Shown here piece by piece: positions 1 to 13,500 of a stretch of DNA of 60,000 nt. Origin of the DNA: Membranipora membranacea (Eukaryota; Bryozoa; Gymnolaemata; Cheilostomatida; Membraniporidae); contig OU612065.1 of NCBI GenBank assembly GCA_914767715.1, positions 17,300,001 to 17,360,000 on the forward strand, written 5' to 3'. Position 1 is the stretch's first letter. Each line of letters opens with the position of its first letter. A model generated the notes under the pieces. That model was not told the origin of the DNA. It ran no database searches and saw nothing but the letters and a program-made list of their open reading frames with translations. Position numbers and translations under genes: made by a program.

Positions 1-266
1 ATCATTTTCACTGGTTAATTGTTATGTAGGTTTTTACAAATCCTACCATCATGCTATTTATCCGGCAGTCTGCGTTATCCCTCTGCACATGTAGGCCTAC
101 ACATACATACTAACCCGTTAATTAATCGAGCATAATTATTTCATCTGCTGCACCATAACATGGTGAAGCTGTTGCGACGTTAGTAAATGCCATGCGCCTA
201 ATTGCCTTATGTGGAGTCACTCTTGTTTTGTAGTTTATCCTGGTTTACATTGATAATACAGCTAAT
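1..266. other. Upstream region and 5' UTR of the HSDL2 gene
   Basis: No open frame of note. The segment lies directly upstream of the HSDL2 start codon at 267 and must hold its 5' UTR and probably part of its promoter. I see no clear TATA box. Confidence 0.4.
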
Positions 267-3200
267 ATGGCGCTGAACAGTGGGTAAGCTATTATATCCT
301 CTTAGTCATGATGCTCCGGCCATCTCTAGTTCTAGTATATTCTTTTTTTACTGTTCAGTTTTATGTGTGTGCGCACTTGTCAGCCATCGCTGTGTAACCA
401 TTACTGTTGATGCACATCTTTTCCCGCCCTCATAGAGTGAATTTTGTTGGGTAAGTAATCATGAAGGTTATTTTGATTGTTTTTGCTTGTTGGTTGGTGC
501 TTTCTGGATACATTATCAACACTGCTCCTCGACACTCTTCTTCAGTTTAATAACATCATTTCATTTTTCAACTGAAAATTTTCATTTGTTAAATATGAGT
601 TGGTGAGTTGTGGGTTTCTCTGTCTACAACACATTGTGCGGCCTATCTCTCTGCTATAATCTGTGATCTCTGATTTGCAGAAAACTTGCTGGGAAAACCA
701 TTTTCATCACAGGTGCTAGCCGAGGGATTGGTAAATCTATAGCACTGAAATGTGCACGAGATGGTGCTAATGTCGCTATTGCTGCTAAAACAGCAACTCC
801 CCATCCTAAACTCCCAGGAACTATATACTCAGCGGCTGAGGAGAGTATGTATTATACTATGTATATTATATCCTCCACTTACCTGACACCATGATGGTGC
901 AAAACGTTGTCTGTATTCCACCATAAATGTTCGAAGAAGGTGCACTAACTGATGACTACTGCATGTCCCAATATAATAGATATAGATTTAGATATCCATT
1001 TAAATGATGTAGACAGAGTATGTAATGAAACATACCGCCACAGCCACAAATTAAACTGATCATTTCGTGGATTTCTGAAAATTATAAAATTTTATAACTG
1101 AAAGCAGATGCAGATTTTTGCGTCTCCTTGATTTCAAACTGTTTCCTCTGCTTGTTACGGTTAACGCATCAATGGGTCATGTAAATATATATTACTTTCA
1201 GTTGAGGCAGCAGGAGGTAAATGTCTTCCCTGTATGGTGGATATCCGCTCTGAGGATCAGGTGAAAAAAGCTGTCGAGGAAACTGTGAGAAAATTTGGCG
1301 GAATCGACATTCTAGTAAACAACGCCAGTGCTATATCTCTAACTGGTACTATGGAGACACCTATGAAGAAATACGACCTGATGATGGGAGTTAATGCCAG
1401 AGGAACTTATCTCTGGTGAGTGAAGCTGGATGTGGTCCCCAAAACCTCACAGCATACTTAATTTTTGTGACCAAATAAACCGACCAACCATGAAATGGTC
1501 GTTGGGCGCTTTCTATGATATTGTGAGAGCTTTGAGACATGTCATGATACTTTGTCTCGTATCATGTTGTCTTGGGTCCATCTAGTGACACCTGTAGTGC
1601 TTTTGCTTCAGAACATTATCTGTCTAGCATTCATCTCATAATTATATATTTTATCAAGTGTGTGCACAGATAAGAAAAGCTTATAACTAAAGTTATGCAA
1701 TTGCGAGTGAAATAATTGATTGGAAACACGGCAGTGAGAATATCAGATCTGATATTCTCACCGCTGTTTCTTTTGCGTTTATGTACCAAGCCGTTCTTCA
1801 ATCATGTGTATGTCTTATTTGGAGGTCCTCTTTTCATGTTTTAGCTCACAAGCCTGCCTTCCATACCTAAAAGTAGGAAATAACCCACATATTCTCAATA
1901 TTAGCCCACCGCTCAACATGAATCCAAAGTGGTTCAAAAATCATAATGGTGAGTAAGCCAGCTGGATTTAAATTTGATGAGTGATGCCTTTGGGTAGTTC
2001 TCGTAGATTCTGGTATCATCCAAAATGCAATGATTTTCTAATTGTAGTCTCAACTAAAAAAAGTTATTTGGATCTCTGCTGCTAATTAGATTTCAGTCAT
2101 CGTAACCCGTTTTATTGGAAACTTCTAGTAGGTGATTCAAATTGTCTGGAACAAAATACTAAGCGTCAAATAACCAGTCTTTTATTTGAAATTGATCTTC
2201 TCTTTCTTCTCGATTCTATGTTTATATTTTACTTTTCAATAGCTTACACTCTAGCTAAATACGGAATGTCAGTATGTGTTCTGGGTATGGCCGAGGAATT
2301 TAAAAAGGAGGGAGTTGCAGTGAACGCTCTCTGGCCTCAAACTGGTAAGTTTCTTCTAAGTTTGCTTTTGTCACATATTGTATGGAAATAATGCAGTAAT
2401 GAAGAAAAATTGCTGATATCATGTACTTTATCAATGTAACAATTAAAATTTAAAATTGACAAGATATCGCGATGTCATCTAGCCAGGGTTTCCAGGCAGC
2501 TCTTTATATCAAGTCTAGTCTCAAATGAAGGTAGAGTTGCCTTACTATGTGAGTGAAGTTTTCACTACCATGTTGTTTTAATTATTTACAGCTATAATGA
2601 CAGCAGCTATGGAGATGTTAGGAGGAGGATCAGAGATTGCTGCCTCTTGCCGTAAGCCTGAGATCATGGCTGATGCTGCCTATGCTTTGCTATGTAAGGA
2701 TAGTCGTAGTTACACAGGCAACTTTGCTATAGATGAGGATTTACTCAAAGAAGTGGGCATGGATGATATGGAACAGTATGCATGTGTACCAGGTGAGTGG
2801 TTCATTATACGGTCAGAACCATGACATTACCAGACAGCAATTAGGTTCTGGAATGCCCAGAAAATGAAGTCAGTTTCTATGTCGGACAAGTGCAACTTTT
2901 TTTGTATCGTCAATGCCTGAAACCTCTGTGGATGCTCAATGGGTCTTGCTATTCCGACCAAATATTCTGAGGTTTTATTAGATATGTGTAGAATGTTTGT
3001 GTTTCATTTGTTTCAATAACCTCAGTACCTGTACATACCTCAAAGTTTCAATTGTCGATTGGTGGATACAGTTGAGGTATTATAACAGTCTTTTAGATCT
3101 ACAAGCTGCGAAAAAAGTAGATTTTTGATCTTTCCTAACAAACCACTTGGGATTGTAGGCCATGAGCTGATGCCAGACTTCTTTTTGGATGTTGCTAATC

Positions 3201-3915
3201 CCGACGAAGTGACTAAGAAGACTCAGGATATGGAGAGGAGAGCGGATGCTGCTGTTGAGAACGCGACGTCAGGTGCTGCCAGTGTTCAGGATAAACCAGA
3301 GGTTATTCAAATTATGGAGGCAGTGAAAGGTGTCATGAGTGAAAAATATGTCAAGTCGGCCAACGCAATATTTGTTTTCAAGATCAAAGGTTAGTTTACA
3401 TAGGAAAATATGCTAGAGATCCACTTTTTACATTTATTATCCATTATTTAGTTCTTCGTGGTCTTGATTTAAACAATGACTAGGCAACCAAACCAGGTTT
3501 CAACTCCCAATTCACCACCAGTCCTGACATATTTTATTATTTCGGCTGGGAAGAGGAAGTGGTGCCTTCTCTCACCTGAAAGGCTGCTTCTAAAATAGGC
3601 ATGCTTCTAAAATAGGCATGCTTGGCATGCTTCTAAAATAGCAACTCCACCATTGATCCAAACAATTACTCTATTGCAGATGGCGGTGTTTGGCATGTAG
3701 ACCTGAAGAATGGATCAGGAAGTGTGGGGCAGGGAGAACACCCCGAGGCAAATGCCACTCTCACGATGAACTCTGCTAATTTTGTAAAAATATTTAACGG
3801 ATCATTGAGCAGCACCACTGCGTTCATGACAGGCAGATTGAAAATTGATGGGGATATGATGGTAGCTATGAAATTAGAGAAGATTATCAAAAACTTGAAC
3901 AAGTCAAAGCTCTAA
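267..3915 (+). CDS. HSDL2: Hydroxysteroid dehydrogenase-like protein 2 (SDR + SCP2 sterol carrier domain), 8 exons
   Basis: Exons: 267-283, 681-844, 1202-1415, 1845-1948, 2243-2344, 2592-2792, 3159-3389, 3680-3915. All have GT-AG borders and phases join without a break to give 422 residues, close to the human length of about 418. The N-terminal two thirds is a short-chain dehydrogenase/reductase. It shows the cofactor motif TGASRGIG (about residues 16-23), NNAS, the ISPPLN serine region and the catalytic YTLAK. The C-terminal third (exons 7-8) is an SCP2 lipid-binding domain. The protein ends in Ser-Lys-Leu, a canonical PTS1, so peroxisomal import is expected. The start has A at -3 and G at +4, and residues 1-11 match the family's N-terminus in pattern. 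In the family this is a peroxisomal/mitochondrial lipid-metabolism enzyme whose exact substrate is unsettled. The gene converges tail-to-tail with the receptor gene on the other strand. Confidence 0.95.
1723..1770. repeat. Near-perfect 48-bp palindrome in HSDL2 intron 3
   Basis: The arms GTGAGAATATCAGA and TCTGATATTCTCAC are exact inverted complements with no loop. The outer part, GAAACA-type, pairs with small gaps. It is an isolated hairpin-forming sequence and probably a remnant of a small inverted-repeat element. Confidence 0.6.
3583..3641. repeat. Short tandem repeat (GCTTCTAAAATAGGCAT-type, about 17 bp)
   Basis: About three imperfect copies of a unit containing CTTCTAAAATAGGCATG stand in tandem in the last HSDL2 intron, 40 bp before the final acceptor. 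Confidence 0.7.
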
Positions 3916-4049
3916 TGGATGTCATTTAATTTTCAATCTTGATTCCAGTGCACCGCTGACCAGTAAAGCTATTTCCATTACCTAAATATAATGATGATGT
4001 TTTTGTGATGATCGTTGGTAGGGTCTTAGTATTTTTTGTACAGATCATA

Positions 4050-4055
4050 TTTATT
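4050..4055 (-). terminator. Candidate polyadenylation signal AATAAA of the MAM-A receptor gene
   Basis: On the minus strand AATAAA lies about 365 nt beyond the MAM-A stop codon. It is the first canonical hexamer I see downstream. It lies inside the HSDL2 3' region, so the two convergent transcripts would overlap. Confidence 0.4.
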
Positions 4056-4084
4056 ATAAGCAAAAAAATTAGAATTGTTTGAAT

Positions 4085-4090
4085 AATAAA
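4085..4090 (+). terminator. Candidate polyadenylation signal AATAAA of HSDL2
   Basis: AATAAA lies 170 nt after the HSDL2 stop codon, in an A-rich stretch. It is the first canonical hexamer downstream of the gene. Confidence 0.55.
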
Positions 4091-4418
4091 AAAATCTCTA
4101 GAAATTCTAAAAATTGTGTTTGAGTCGTGTATGAAAATGCAGAATATCGTGTTCAGTGAGTCACTAGTGCAAAGGGCGAGTGATCTCCCTGTCCATCGGC
4201 TTAGTTGTAATGGTTGTCACACAGACCTTGTCATCAACAGATTTTCTATTATATTGACAATATGTGGGCAAAAAAGATAAAGTAAAAGAAATTTTGGCCG
4301 AACAAGATGTAACATTGTATAACTGTGACTTTCTGTCCAATCTTTAAGCTCAAATACACACACCAATTTACCAGATCAACCATTGTCATTTATATTCAGA
4401 CACCCAAATTCAATGGAA

Positions 4419-4539
4419 TCACAGAGCGTTCTCATCATTTGAGTGACTGGTTGGTAGGTGTGTATTCTCGTCATAAGGACTAGACAGCTGTATACTGTAA
4501 CCTCTGACAGGACCCTGTATGTTAGCCTGTGCTGATTTC
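4419..4539 (-). other. MAM-A last exon: 40-residue cytoplasmic tail
   Basis: The acceptor TTTTTGGTAG precedes an in-frame exon of 40 codons plus TGA that continues the AG-phase donor of the membrane exon. The tail begins RKSAQAN and ends NDENAL. It has two tyrosines, in the contexts GYSIQ and PYDEN. Neither is followed by Leu/Ile/Val at +3, so it carries no ITIM/ITAM-type motif. No homologous sequence is visible near MAM-B. Confidence 0.8.
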
Positions 4540-7500
4540 CTACCAAAAAGACAACAGAAAACAAATGTTAGATACCGCTAGTAGCATAGACCTAAATCTT
4601 CCAACATGCTTTTCAAAATATGTTAAAGGTGATAGGTCCAGGTAAAAGAGATTTCAGACAGGTAAGGCTTTCTTCAGCAGAATCTTGGCAATTACCATCA
4701 TTAGTATGAGTTATAACATGAAATAAGTTAGCTAAGTATTTGGTGGTTACTGTTTACCTTTTTTGATATGCTTTGACCCCAACAATCAGTAATACTAGTA
4801 GTAGGACGACTGCCACACCAACAATTACCCATGTGTACCACGGTATAGCACCTGAAATGATAATCATACATCAATAATAATAATAATAATAATAATAATA
4901 AAGGGCACACAATTTCGAAAATTAAACTGAACAAGTCTTTCAAAAACATACACCTAATACAAGATGTATATAAAATAGGCATTGTCTTCAGTAAATTGTA
5001 TATGTTTGATCTGTTATCTGTGTTGAACTGTACCTTTAGCTTCATCTCCTGGTGGTTTTACACCATTCTGGTTGCCTCCCTTGCCTCCCTCAGCTGGGTT
5101 CGTTGGGTCTGTTGCCAAAATTACATCAGTTGTTTTCGGTTTAATGTCCTTTGTGAGTTTTGGTGTTGATGGACTTCTTGAAGCTGAAATCGTCGTCGGT
5201 GATTTAGTTTCAGATGTGGTCGGCTCTGTGACTGGTTTTATTGTAGATCTTGTTGTTAATGGAGCTGTTGAACTTGATACTGTGGTAGGTGTTTTGCTGG
5301 ATACTGTGGTAGGCGTTTTGCTGGATTCTGTGGTGAGTGTTGTGCTGGATTGTGTGGTAGGTGATTTGCTGGTGACAGTTACTGTTGAGGGTCTGATAGT
5401 GTGTGTGGTGAGTGGTGTTGTTTCAGTCGTTGTTTGACGTGGCGTTGTTGTGTATTTTCTAATTTTGAGAGTGGTTGATGCAGGTTTCACTGTGGATGCT
5501 TTTGGTGTAGATGGACTTTGCGTAACTGAAATTGTATTAGTTGATTTCGTTTCAGTGATGGTTTGTTTTGTGGTGGACTCTGCGGGTGGCTTTGTGCTTG
5601 GTTTTGTAGTTAATGAAGCTGTAGAATGTGATTCTGCGTAAGGTGTGACGTCGGTGACAATAGCAGTTGATGGTGTGACAGGGGAGGGTGTTGTTCCAGT
5701 TGTTGTTTGAGTTGCTGTTGTCTCTATATCAAATGAAATTGTTGATGTTTCAGAGGCTATGGTGACCGGTGTATTGTTTTGAGTTGTTGTTTGATTTTTA
5801 TCAGAAATTGTTGATGTCTCAAACGCTGTTGTTGTAGATGTGGGCTCTTTAGAGGTAGACAAAACAGGTGTGGTACTTGATGAGATCAGCTGGTATCCTG
5901 TTGAGCTCTGATGTGTTGATGTGATTTGTGCTGATGATGCAGCCGTGGGGGAATAAGAGGTTGAGTCAACAGCGTCTGTTGTGAAATGTGTGATGGTTGA
6001 GCTCCTCTCGGTTAATATTGAGAAAGGCTGAGAAGTTGTCCTATCCCTTTCTGTCGTTGTTTGACTTGTGCTCTGGGATGACCAAGAATCATAGGTTGTT
6101 GATGAACTGTCGTCAGTGGATGATTTCCCAATATGTGATGTTGTCGCCGCGGAAGACATGGTGGTTTCTCCTTGAGTTGTTTCCACTGTCCTTGTGGTGG
6201 CACTAGGGTTGTCTTGAGTTGTTTGCACTGTTTCAAGAGTCGCAGTTGATGTAAAGGCCTGTGAGTCAGTGCTGCTTATCAGAGTTGATGTGATTTTGGC
6301 CGTTGAAGTGGTGGGATATTGACACGATCCCTTTGTGAGTTTTATGTCATCAAGTGCTATGTAAGACTCGTTGCCGGATAGTATTCCCTTCATAATAATC
6401 CCGTGGGGACCAGAAATAGGTCTGAAAAAATAAGTATATACTTTACAGTATAGTAATTAAAAAGCAGAGAAGTTATTTGTACTTTCAAATCATGGGTTCG
6501 ATACAACAGTCAGACAGTCAGACAGTCAGTAGTCATGGATGGATGTTCGTTTGTTGTCCTGATGACTCGGAAACATGATTACAGTTGAAGGGGATCACAA
6601 TTCCTCAAAACTTTGCTCCAAAACTTTCAAGAATGATGCCTCATCTCAAGATTTTAAACTGACCTTATAGTTTGCATGTAATAGATCCACTGGTCGGTCT
6701 GTGTGCTGGTGCGTTCTGATCCGAGTAGTATCCCGTTATCTGTACCAAATTGGTCAAATGATTGCTTGTAGATTTTAAAACCCCCATCCTGGTCAACTTT
6801 CATCGAGTAATAGAAGGAGAGGCAGATTTCACAAGGCTGGCCCATCATAGATGTACGCAACGAAAACCTTCTGGGCCCACCATTGTTCAAAAGCAGAAAG
6901 CGTCCAGATGCTGTGCCCTCAGAGTGGTCAACCTGTGGCCCTATGCCTGCATCGGATCCTCTGGTTACTTTCCAATGCTTTGAGGCATCAGTGCATCCAT
7001 TGTGTCTATCATAGTCACAAACCTTAGATGGTAATCTGAACTTTATTGGGCAAATCGGGTAAACTATATCGGTTGTCATCGACGACAAAGGTGTTAATGT
7101 TGAGGTAATGGAACCTACAGAGATGAGGCCTGTTGTTGATTTTTTTGGATTAGCTGCTGATGTTGATGTGTCAATCAGCGTTGAGGTAGTGCTGGGTGGT
7201 AACATGGTTGTATTGGTAGGCGGGTCCACCAGCGGTAGCGCTGTAACAGATTCATTCAACATTCACAATTTAGAACTAGCAGTACAGTGTATTATCACAC
7301 TTGTAATTTGTAACAGTTTGGTGGAAATTTTATCGACTTACATACCAATTTCACTGGAAAAACTACCTGGATCCATAACTAGAGTCTAGTGGGAATTATA
7401 CCCTGGTGTTCTGGTCAAGTTCATTGAGACTACACTGATAAGCACTTGATAAACCTGTGGGTATAGTGACTTTAGTAGGGCTTATGTTCTGTCTATGGAA

Positions 7501-10500
7501 GGGCCATTGAAAATGTATAATATCAACTGCCCTAAATCAACATACCTTGACATACACCCTGTTTGTAAGGTGTTATAGTGATCTCATCCAACGCTGAGAA
7601 GCCGGTGTCATCATACTGCTGACTTGTCACCATCAGTTGGAAAGTATACTTAATATCCGCAACAGGCACCTGCGCCTGCAACCACCTGGTGCTGTCATTA
7701 CCAGTGGAATTGTAGCTCCATAAGGTGTTGTCACTCTTCAAGCCTTCTAAATTGCGTACTTTGATTTCTAAAATACTATTGTGGCCATAGTAGACAAACT
7801 GTAAACAGAATTCATTGCTACGACCGAATGAAGGAGAAACCAGTGTTGCCTGTTTCGCAGCTCCATTGTTGTTTGATGATGTCGTGATAAAGCTCTGTCT
7901 CCCTGCAAAAACCAAAAAATTCAATAATAGTAGCAAAAAAATGCATCCAATATCCAAAAATTTTATCCATGGACTAACACAGTGCTGTCACTAAAACTTG
8001 ATTTGATAATCCCGTTGTTTAAGCAAAAAGGTAAATGAGCTGGAGTAAAAAAACATTATATCCGCTGTAGCAGTATCAGTTCTTACAGGTATCGTTGGGT
8101 TGAAAGTTGGGGAAATCTAGATTACTCCTCCATCCATCACCCAAAGATCTCCAACCACATAAGCTATCCTCAAAACTGCATTCACCTGCAACACATAAAC
8201 CCAGTATGATATGTGATAGACAGGCAAGCTATAAAAATACAAGCGAGAGGCTGCTTCTCAGAGGGAAGGTCTGATTTCTCCAGGTATCGTATTTTTATGC
8301 AATCCTCAAGTTGACCAATGAATGTGCCAGGAAAATGTATATAGTAATACCTTTCAGTGAATTATCGTCATCATCACACTGTTTCACAACAATGTCATCC
8401 AATGCCTTCGAAGAACCATCCGAGGTATCAACACTGAAAACTATACTGAATGTTCTCCTCGCATAACTCTCTGGAATGATGATATTGTGTCGCACCCAAA
8501 CAGTGGGTGAACCATTCGTACCGCCTAGAAAAGATAAATAAAAAAGATTATACCACGTTCTATGTGCTGAAATGAGATTGTAATGGTTTTGACACTCTTA
8601 TAATATCATCAATCTTTTACGAGTAGAATCAGGTAGAATTATTATTTTCCATGGTAGTTGCAGCAGTTATTTGCCCCATTGAAGAGAAATGACAATTCCA
8701 TGTTAGAATAAACATATTGATCATTGCGAGATCTTAGTCAACACCAGGTGACTCGGATGTAAGGTAACCTAATCTTGATCTTATTATGTGGTCAGACTCT
8801 TTACAAGCACTTGCTATGGCCCAAGCTAAATATCCTAGACTCAATGGCATTAGAGATGATGAATTGTAGCTGACAATTACAAAGTATAATGGTACAGCAT
8901 AGGTTCATAGATTTAACTTCATCGAAACAGATATCATAGAACTAGAACATAGAACAATAAAACTTCCTAATTTTATCATCGTCACCTGATGTATCTGTGA
9001 GTGTCACAAAAGACCCGTCTGATGTTTCCGCTCTTATGATGATGTCTGAGCTTGTTGAACGCCTGCTTACATAGGACCAGTATGTGAGACACAAGGTTCC
9101 ATTGAACAATGAGGCTGGATTAGAAATCCAAGGTGTCTTGAAGGCGTAGGCGAGGTTGTTACCCATCTCTCCTTTGGCGTACAGGTAATATCCTGCAAAA
9201 ATAAGGGTAATGGTGTAAGGGCATGCATCCTCATCCACAGTTCTATAGTAGTACATTAAGAATATGATCATCAACACATAAAAGCTCACTGCAACAATAT
9301 TTTAGGTTTTTTTCTCAGCAGCAAAAAAGTGAATTTCAAATCACATCAGTGGATGGTGTGGTTGTGTGATCAAAAGATCTGTGAGGGTTGATTGGTCCAA
9401 GTATTGGTATGTTAACTAGTACAAGTGGGTACAAGTGACAATATCCCAGTCTGTTTATAAATGGACAATTACCTACCATTGCCTGTGTGGTCCCATTTGG
9501 GTGTTTGGACGTCTGATTCTAATCCATTCGTTATCTGCATTTTCCTACCACCAGGCTAATGATGTGAATAGATGTTAGTATACAAAATCACCTCTCATCA
9601 AAATCACCAAGTTAACATACATTTTTATTAGAAAATCGTTGTGCCATTGTCATAAACTTTTGATAACCAACAAGTCATCTGCACAATTACCTGCACCATC
9701 ACTTGCCTTCTACTCAGGATTAAAATGCATGACAACAACATTTGAAATGAAAACCCTGCTCACCAAATTGTTTTGCCCACAGTTGTCGTCTGCAGAATTG
9801 AATTGACATTTGAACCAGGTACTGTCAGACGGACTTTGTGATGAACAAGAGCCTGTCTTCACTTCATACTCCGGTATCGTTATGGAGTCCTTGCCATAAA
9901 CAACCCCCATAAATCCAATCTACAAGAATAAAATTTTTGTAATGGCAATAGCAAAAGGTTACATTGATAATTATTGTCCATATTGTCAGTAAGCGATTTT
10001 AAAAAAGCAACGAAATATAATATACTTTTATTTCTCAGTTGTGCTGGCGATATCTTTGAAAACAATTTGGTTGATTCCTAAGCAAAAACAGCGATAGCAC
10101 TTGTATAACTTTGCAGGTAGAGTACTTGCCAGGTAAGTAGTGGTTGTAAAACAATGCGCAGTGATCAAGAAAAATAATTGCCAGCAACTGACATGATTGT
10201 TTGCCTTACTGTGTAGGGTTGTTCAGAGAAGATTGAGATGAAAGCTCTAGTGAAGTTTGGGTTGCCCGAATCACCAAATAGAGATGCTAGCAGTGTAGCT
10301 TTTCTCGTTCCATTGAAACGCTTTACAACAACCATTTTACTCGTTCCATTCACCATCTGGTATTGGAAGGTCATACAGGCCCAGCCAGCCTCATACGTTG
10401 TTGGACCTGGCACCTGGAATCGAGTCGAAAAACCATTCGCTTTCTGGCCCTGCATAACTAAATCTAAAAAACAATACAAAAGGTATGAACGCTTTGTAAA

Positions 10501-13500
10501 AATATGCTATTGATGTAGTGCGCATTGCTTTAAAAGTCAAGATATAGTATTCACTGCCGCATCAGAAAAGGTGTATGGTTTCAAAAAAAGATAAGGTTTA
10601 ATTGCTAATCGTGTTGCAATTTGATACCTGGCTGCATTTCTGGGTCTTCACTCTCGTATGAGACAGGAAGATCTTCTTCTTCCTCCATTGTAAAAGTCCT
10701 CCGCTCTTCTAAGTCATCAATTTCCCATCCATCATCGCCAGTCACAACCTGGACATTCCAGCCACATAAACTGGAGTCAAAGTCACACTTCGTCAACACA
10801 ATACCTGAAAATAAGTATTCAAAAATTCAGGGTTAGACACACCTATAGGACAGAAATCTATTGATACTGGCTTTTATTCCCCCATCATTACATACATCTG
10901 GGGAGAAGCTTACGAGAGAGCCCTGTGATAACGCTGTGTGGGTACAAGGTAATGCTAAGTCTACCTGGTTTGACAGTAGTTGTTGAAGGTATTGGTAATG
11001 TTGTGTAGTTTTGTGAAGATTTGTGACTCTCTGTTGTCTGTTTTTGTAGCTCTTGTGTAGTTGGTCTGGATGATTTGAGTGTTGAAGTTTCGGTTGTCGG
11101 CAAAGCTGTTGGTGTGCTCAGTTTGGTTGTCGGTCTTGCTGTAGGTGATGTTGTTGTCATAAGTGTTGTCGTAGATGTTGTTGTAGGTGTTGTTGTTGAA
11201 GGTATTGTTGTAGGCGTTGTTGGAGGCGCGGTTGTAGGCGTTGTTGTAGGCGTTGTTGTAGGTGTTTTTGTAGGTGTTGTTGTAGGCGTTGTTGTAGGCA
11301 TTGTGGTTGGTGTTGTTGTAGGGGTTATTGTAGGGGTTGTTGTAGGCGTTGTTGTAGTAGGTGTTGTTGTAGGTTTTGTTTTAGGCCTTTTTGTGGTTCT
11401 CTTAATAGTTGCAGATGTTGTTGTAGGTTTTGTTTTAGGCCTTTTTGTGGTTCTCTGAATAGTGGTAGGTTTTCTTGAAGTTCGTCGTCTTGTTGTTCTA
11501 GGTGTAGTTCTTTTTGTGATTCTCAATCTAGTTGTAGGAGCTTTGGTTGTGGTTGGCCTGGCATCAGCTGGCTCAACTGCAATTAAAATGAAATACTTAA
11601 AATGCAAAGGACACAGCTGAGCTGCCCTTGAACCATTTTTAATTAGATAAAACGACTCATTGAAGAAAACAACATGGCATCCACCTTGCAAAGTCACCCA
11701 GGTTTATGAATGTTATTTTACTTACTTGCGCATCCATTAGATAAGGTCCTGAGTTTGATATCATCAATAGCCAGCTGATCATTGTAGGAGTAGAGTGTTC
11801 CCTCGATCGACACCTTATGAAAATGCAAGAAAATGATAGCTGGCTATGATTTCCCAAAGGAAAAACATCAATGAATATCATCACTAGCGGGTGGGCCTGG
11901 GGCCTTGTGGTGGGGAGGAGGGTTGGGGGGTTAAGAGCCTGGGAGCTCAGACTAGGGTGTACTGGGTGTCATACAATGACACAAGCTGTAGGATTGCTCT
12001 ATCATGCCAAAAGAGCAGACAACTTCTTTTGCAGTTTGAGTTCTTCAAGTTGTGACCAGGAAGTAAGCAGAGAACTAAAGTTTCTTACCTGGTATTTATG
12101 TACTCCGCCAGTGTAAACTGGTATTGATGCTTTGATCCATTTCAGATCTCTACCAAAAGTTCTACCTGCACCATACTGTCTCCATAATGATGTCTCACCC
12201 CCACCAATATGGGAAACTTTAACATTCAAATAAGCTTTATTGGCTGCATTCAGAGCGTACCAGAATTCCAGACAACCAGTATCGTTCAACACTACTGACT
12301 TAAGAACTGCTGTTTTATAAGCCCTTCTGTTCAACAGATAGGCATAATATCCTAAAACAAAAAAATGACAGAAACCAGTAGATATTAGCCTGTTTTGACC
12401 CCAGCCACAACAAAGCTTGTCAAGACAGGTGAAGTAGATATATGCTTCTAAGTATCAGATCTATGTTGCTTGAGCAGTGTTTTGCTTCAGACAAAGACAT
12501 GGGTGATTGGGATAAATTTTTAATCAATATATGCATTGCAGTACATGCAGGGACATTATTAAACACTTTAAAGCCACCCTTGGCGTCAAATTTTGTCTGA
12601 TTACTAAGGTAATTTTACTTATTTTGATATTGTGTAACAACAAATTTCCTGTTTTGTAGATATAGTTTTCTGCTGTTGATGCTTTTGAAACTTACCATTG
12701 TTACCCGTATGATCAGTCAGAGGCCCAGAGCTATCCTTTTTAGTTCTTCCCCATGTCATGATATGCGAGGCATCTTTTACTGCACCCCATGCACAGAAAT
12801 TTTCATCCATGTCACAGTCAGCTGTAATGTAATTGGTTCATCTGAGGAATATGTTGCGGTGTTTCCATGAGGTTACTTATAGCCCGGAACATCAAAGTCA
12901 ATGAAATTAAACTTGAAAGTTTTCAAATGACGCATATATAACATATTCAAGTGAGTTGCAAACTTGCTCCCTGAAGAGTGAGCTTTTACATTTTGTGACT
13001 ATTTTTTCCTCTGCAAATCCTTCCAACACCAAATGCTCCATTCTTCACAGGCAGTTAACGTGGACAATGTATTGTAGTTCAAAAATTAACTCACCTTTTG
13101 ATGGTGTACACCAACCAATCATGTAATCGTCGAGAGCTATATCTCCGTATACACCTCCCTTGGATGAATGCTGGGCCTGAAATAAGAGCTTGAAATTCTT
13201 CTTGATATCCTCGATGTATACTTCAGCTTTCAGCCAGTTATTGCCTTGATCACCTAAAGAGAAACAAAACCATTATTAAATGAAGAGGCAACAAAGTTAC
13301 ATGTAGTAAGTATCAATCATTGACCTATGGTGAGGCAAGAGGCTTATTTGAGTAAAGGCCTGTATTAAAAAGGATGCCTAAGTCAATTCCTATGACATCA
13401 AATCCAATGCAGCAGTTATTTGATTATGAAAAACAGCAAAATCCATTAAACGAATATAAAAATGACTGACCTTCTCTTTTCCACAGCTCAACGCTGTTCT

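Noticed and set aside
7108-7389. Plus-strand frame over the MAM-A MAM9 exon
   Set aside because: Antisense shadow of a Ser/Thr-rich coding exon.
11075-11458. Open frame rich in Val/Gly on the plus strand (also 45397-45780 and 5072-5437)
   Set aside because: Antisense of Thr/Pro-rich exons of the receptors; the repeat keeps several frames open. The minus-strand exons have consistent splice sites and phases.
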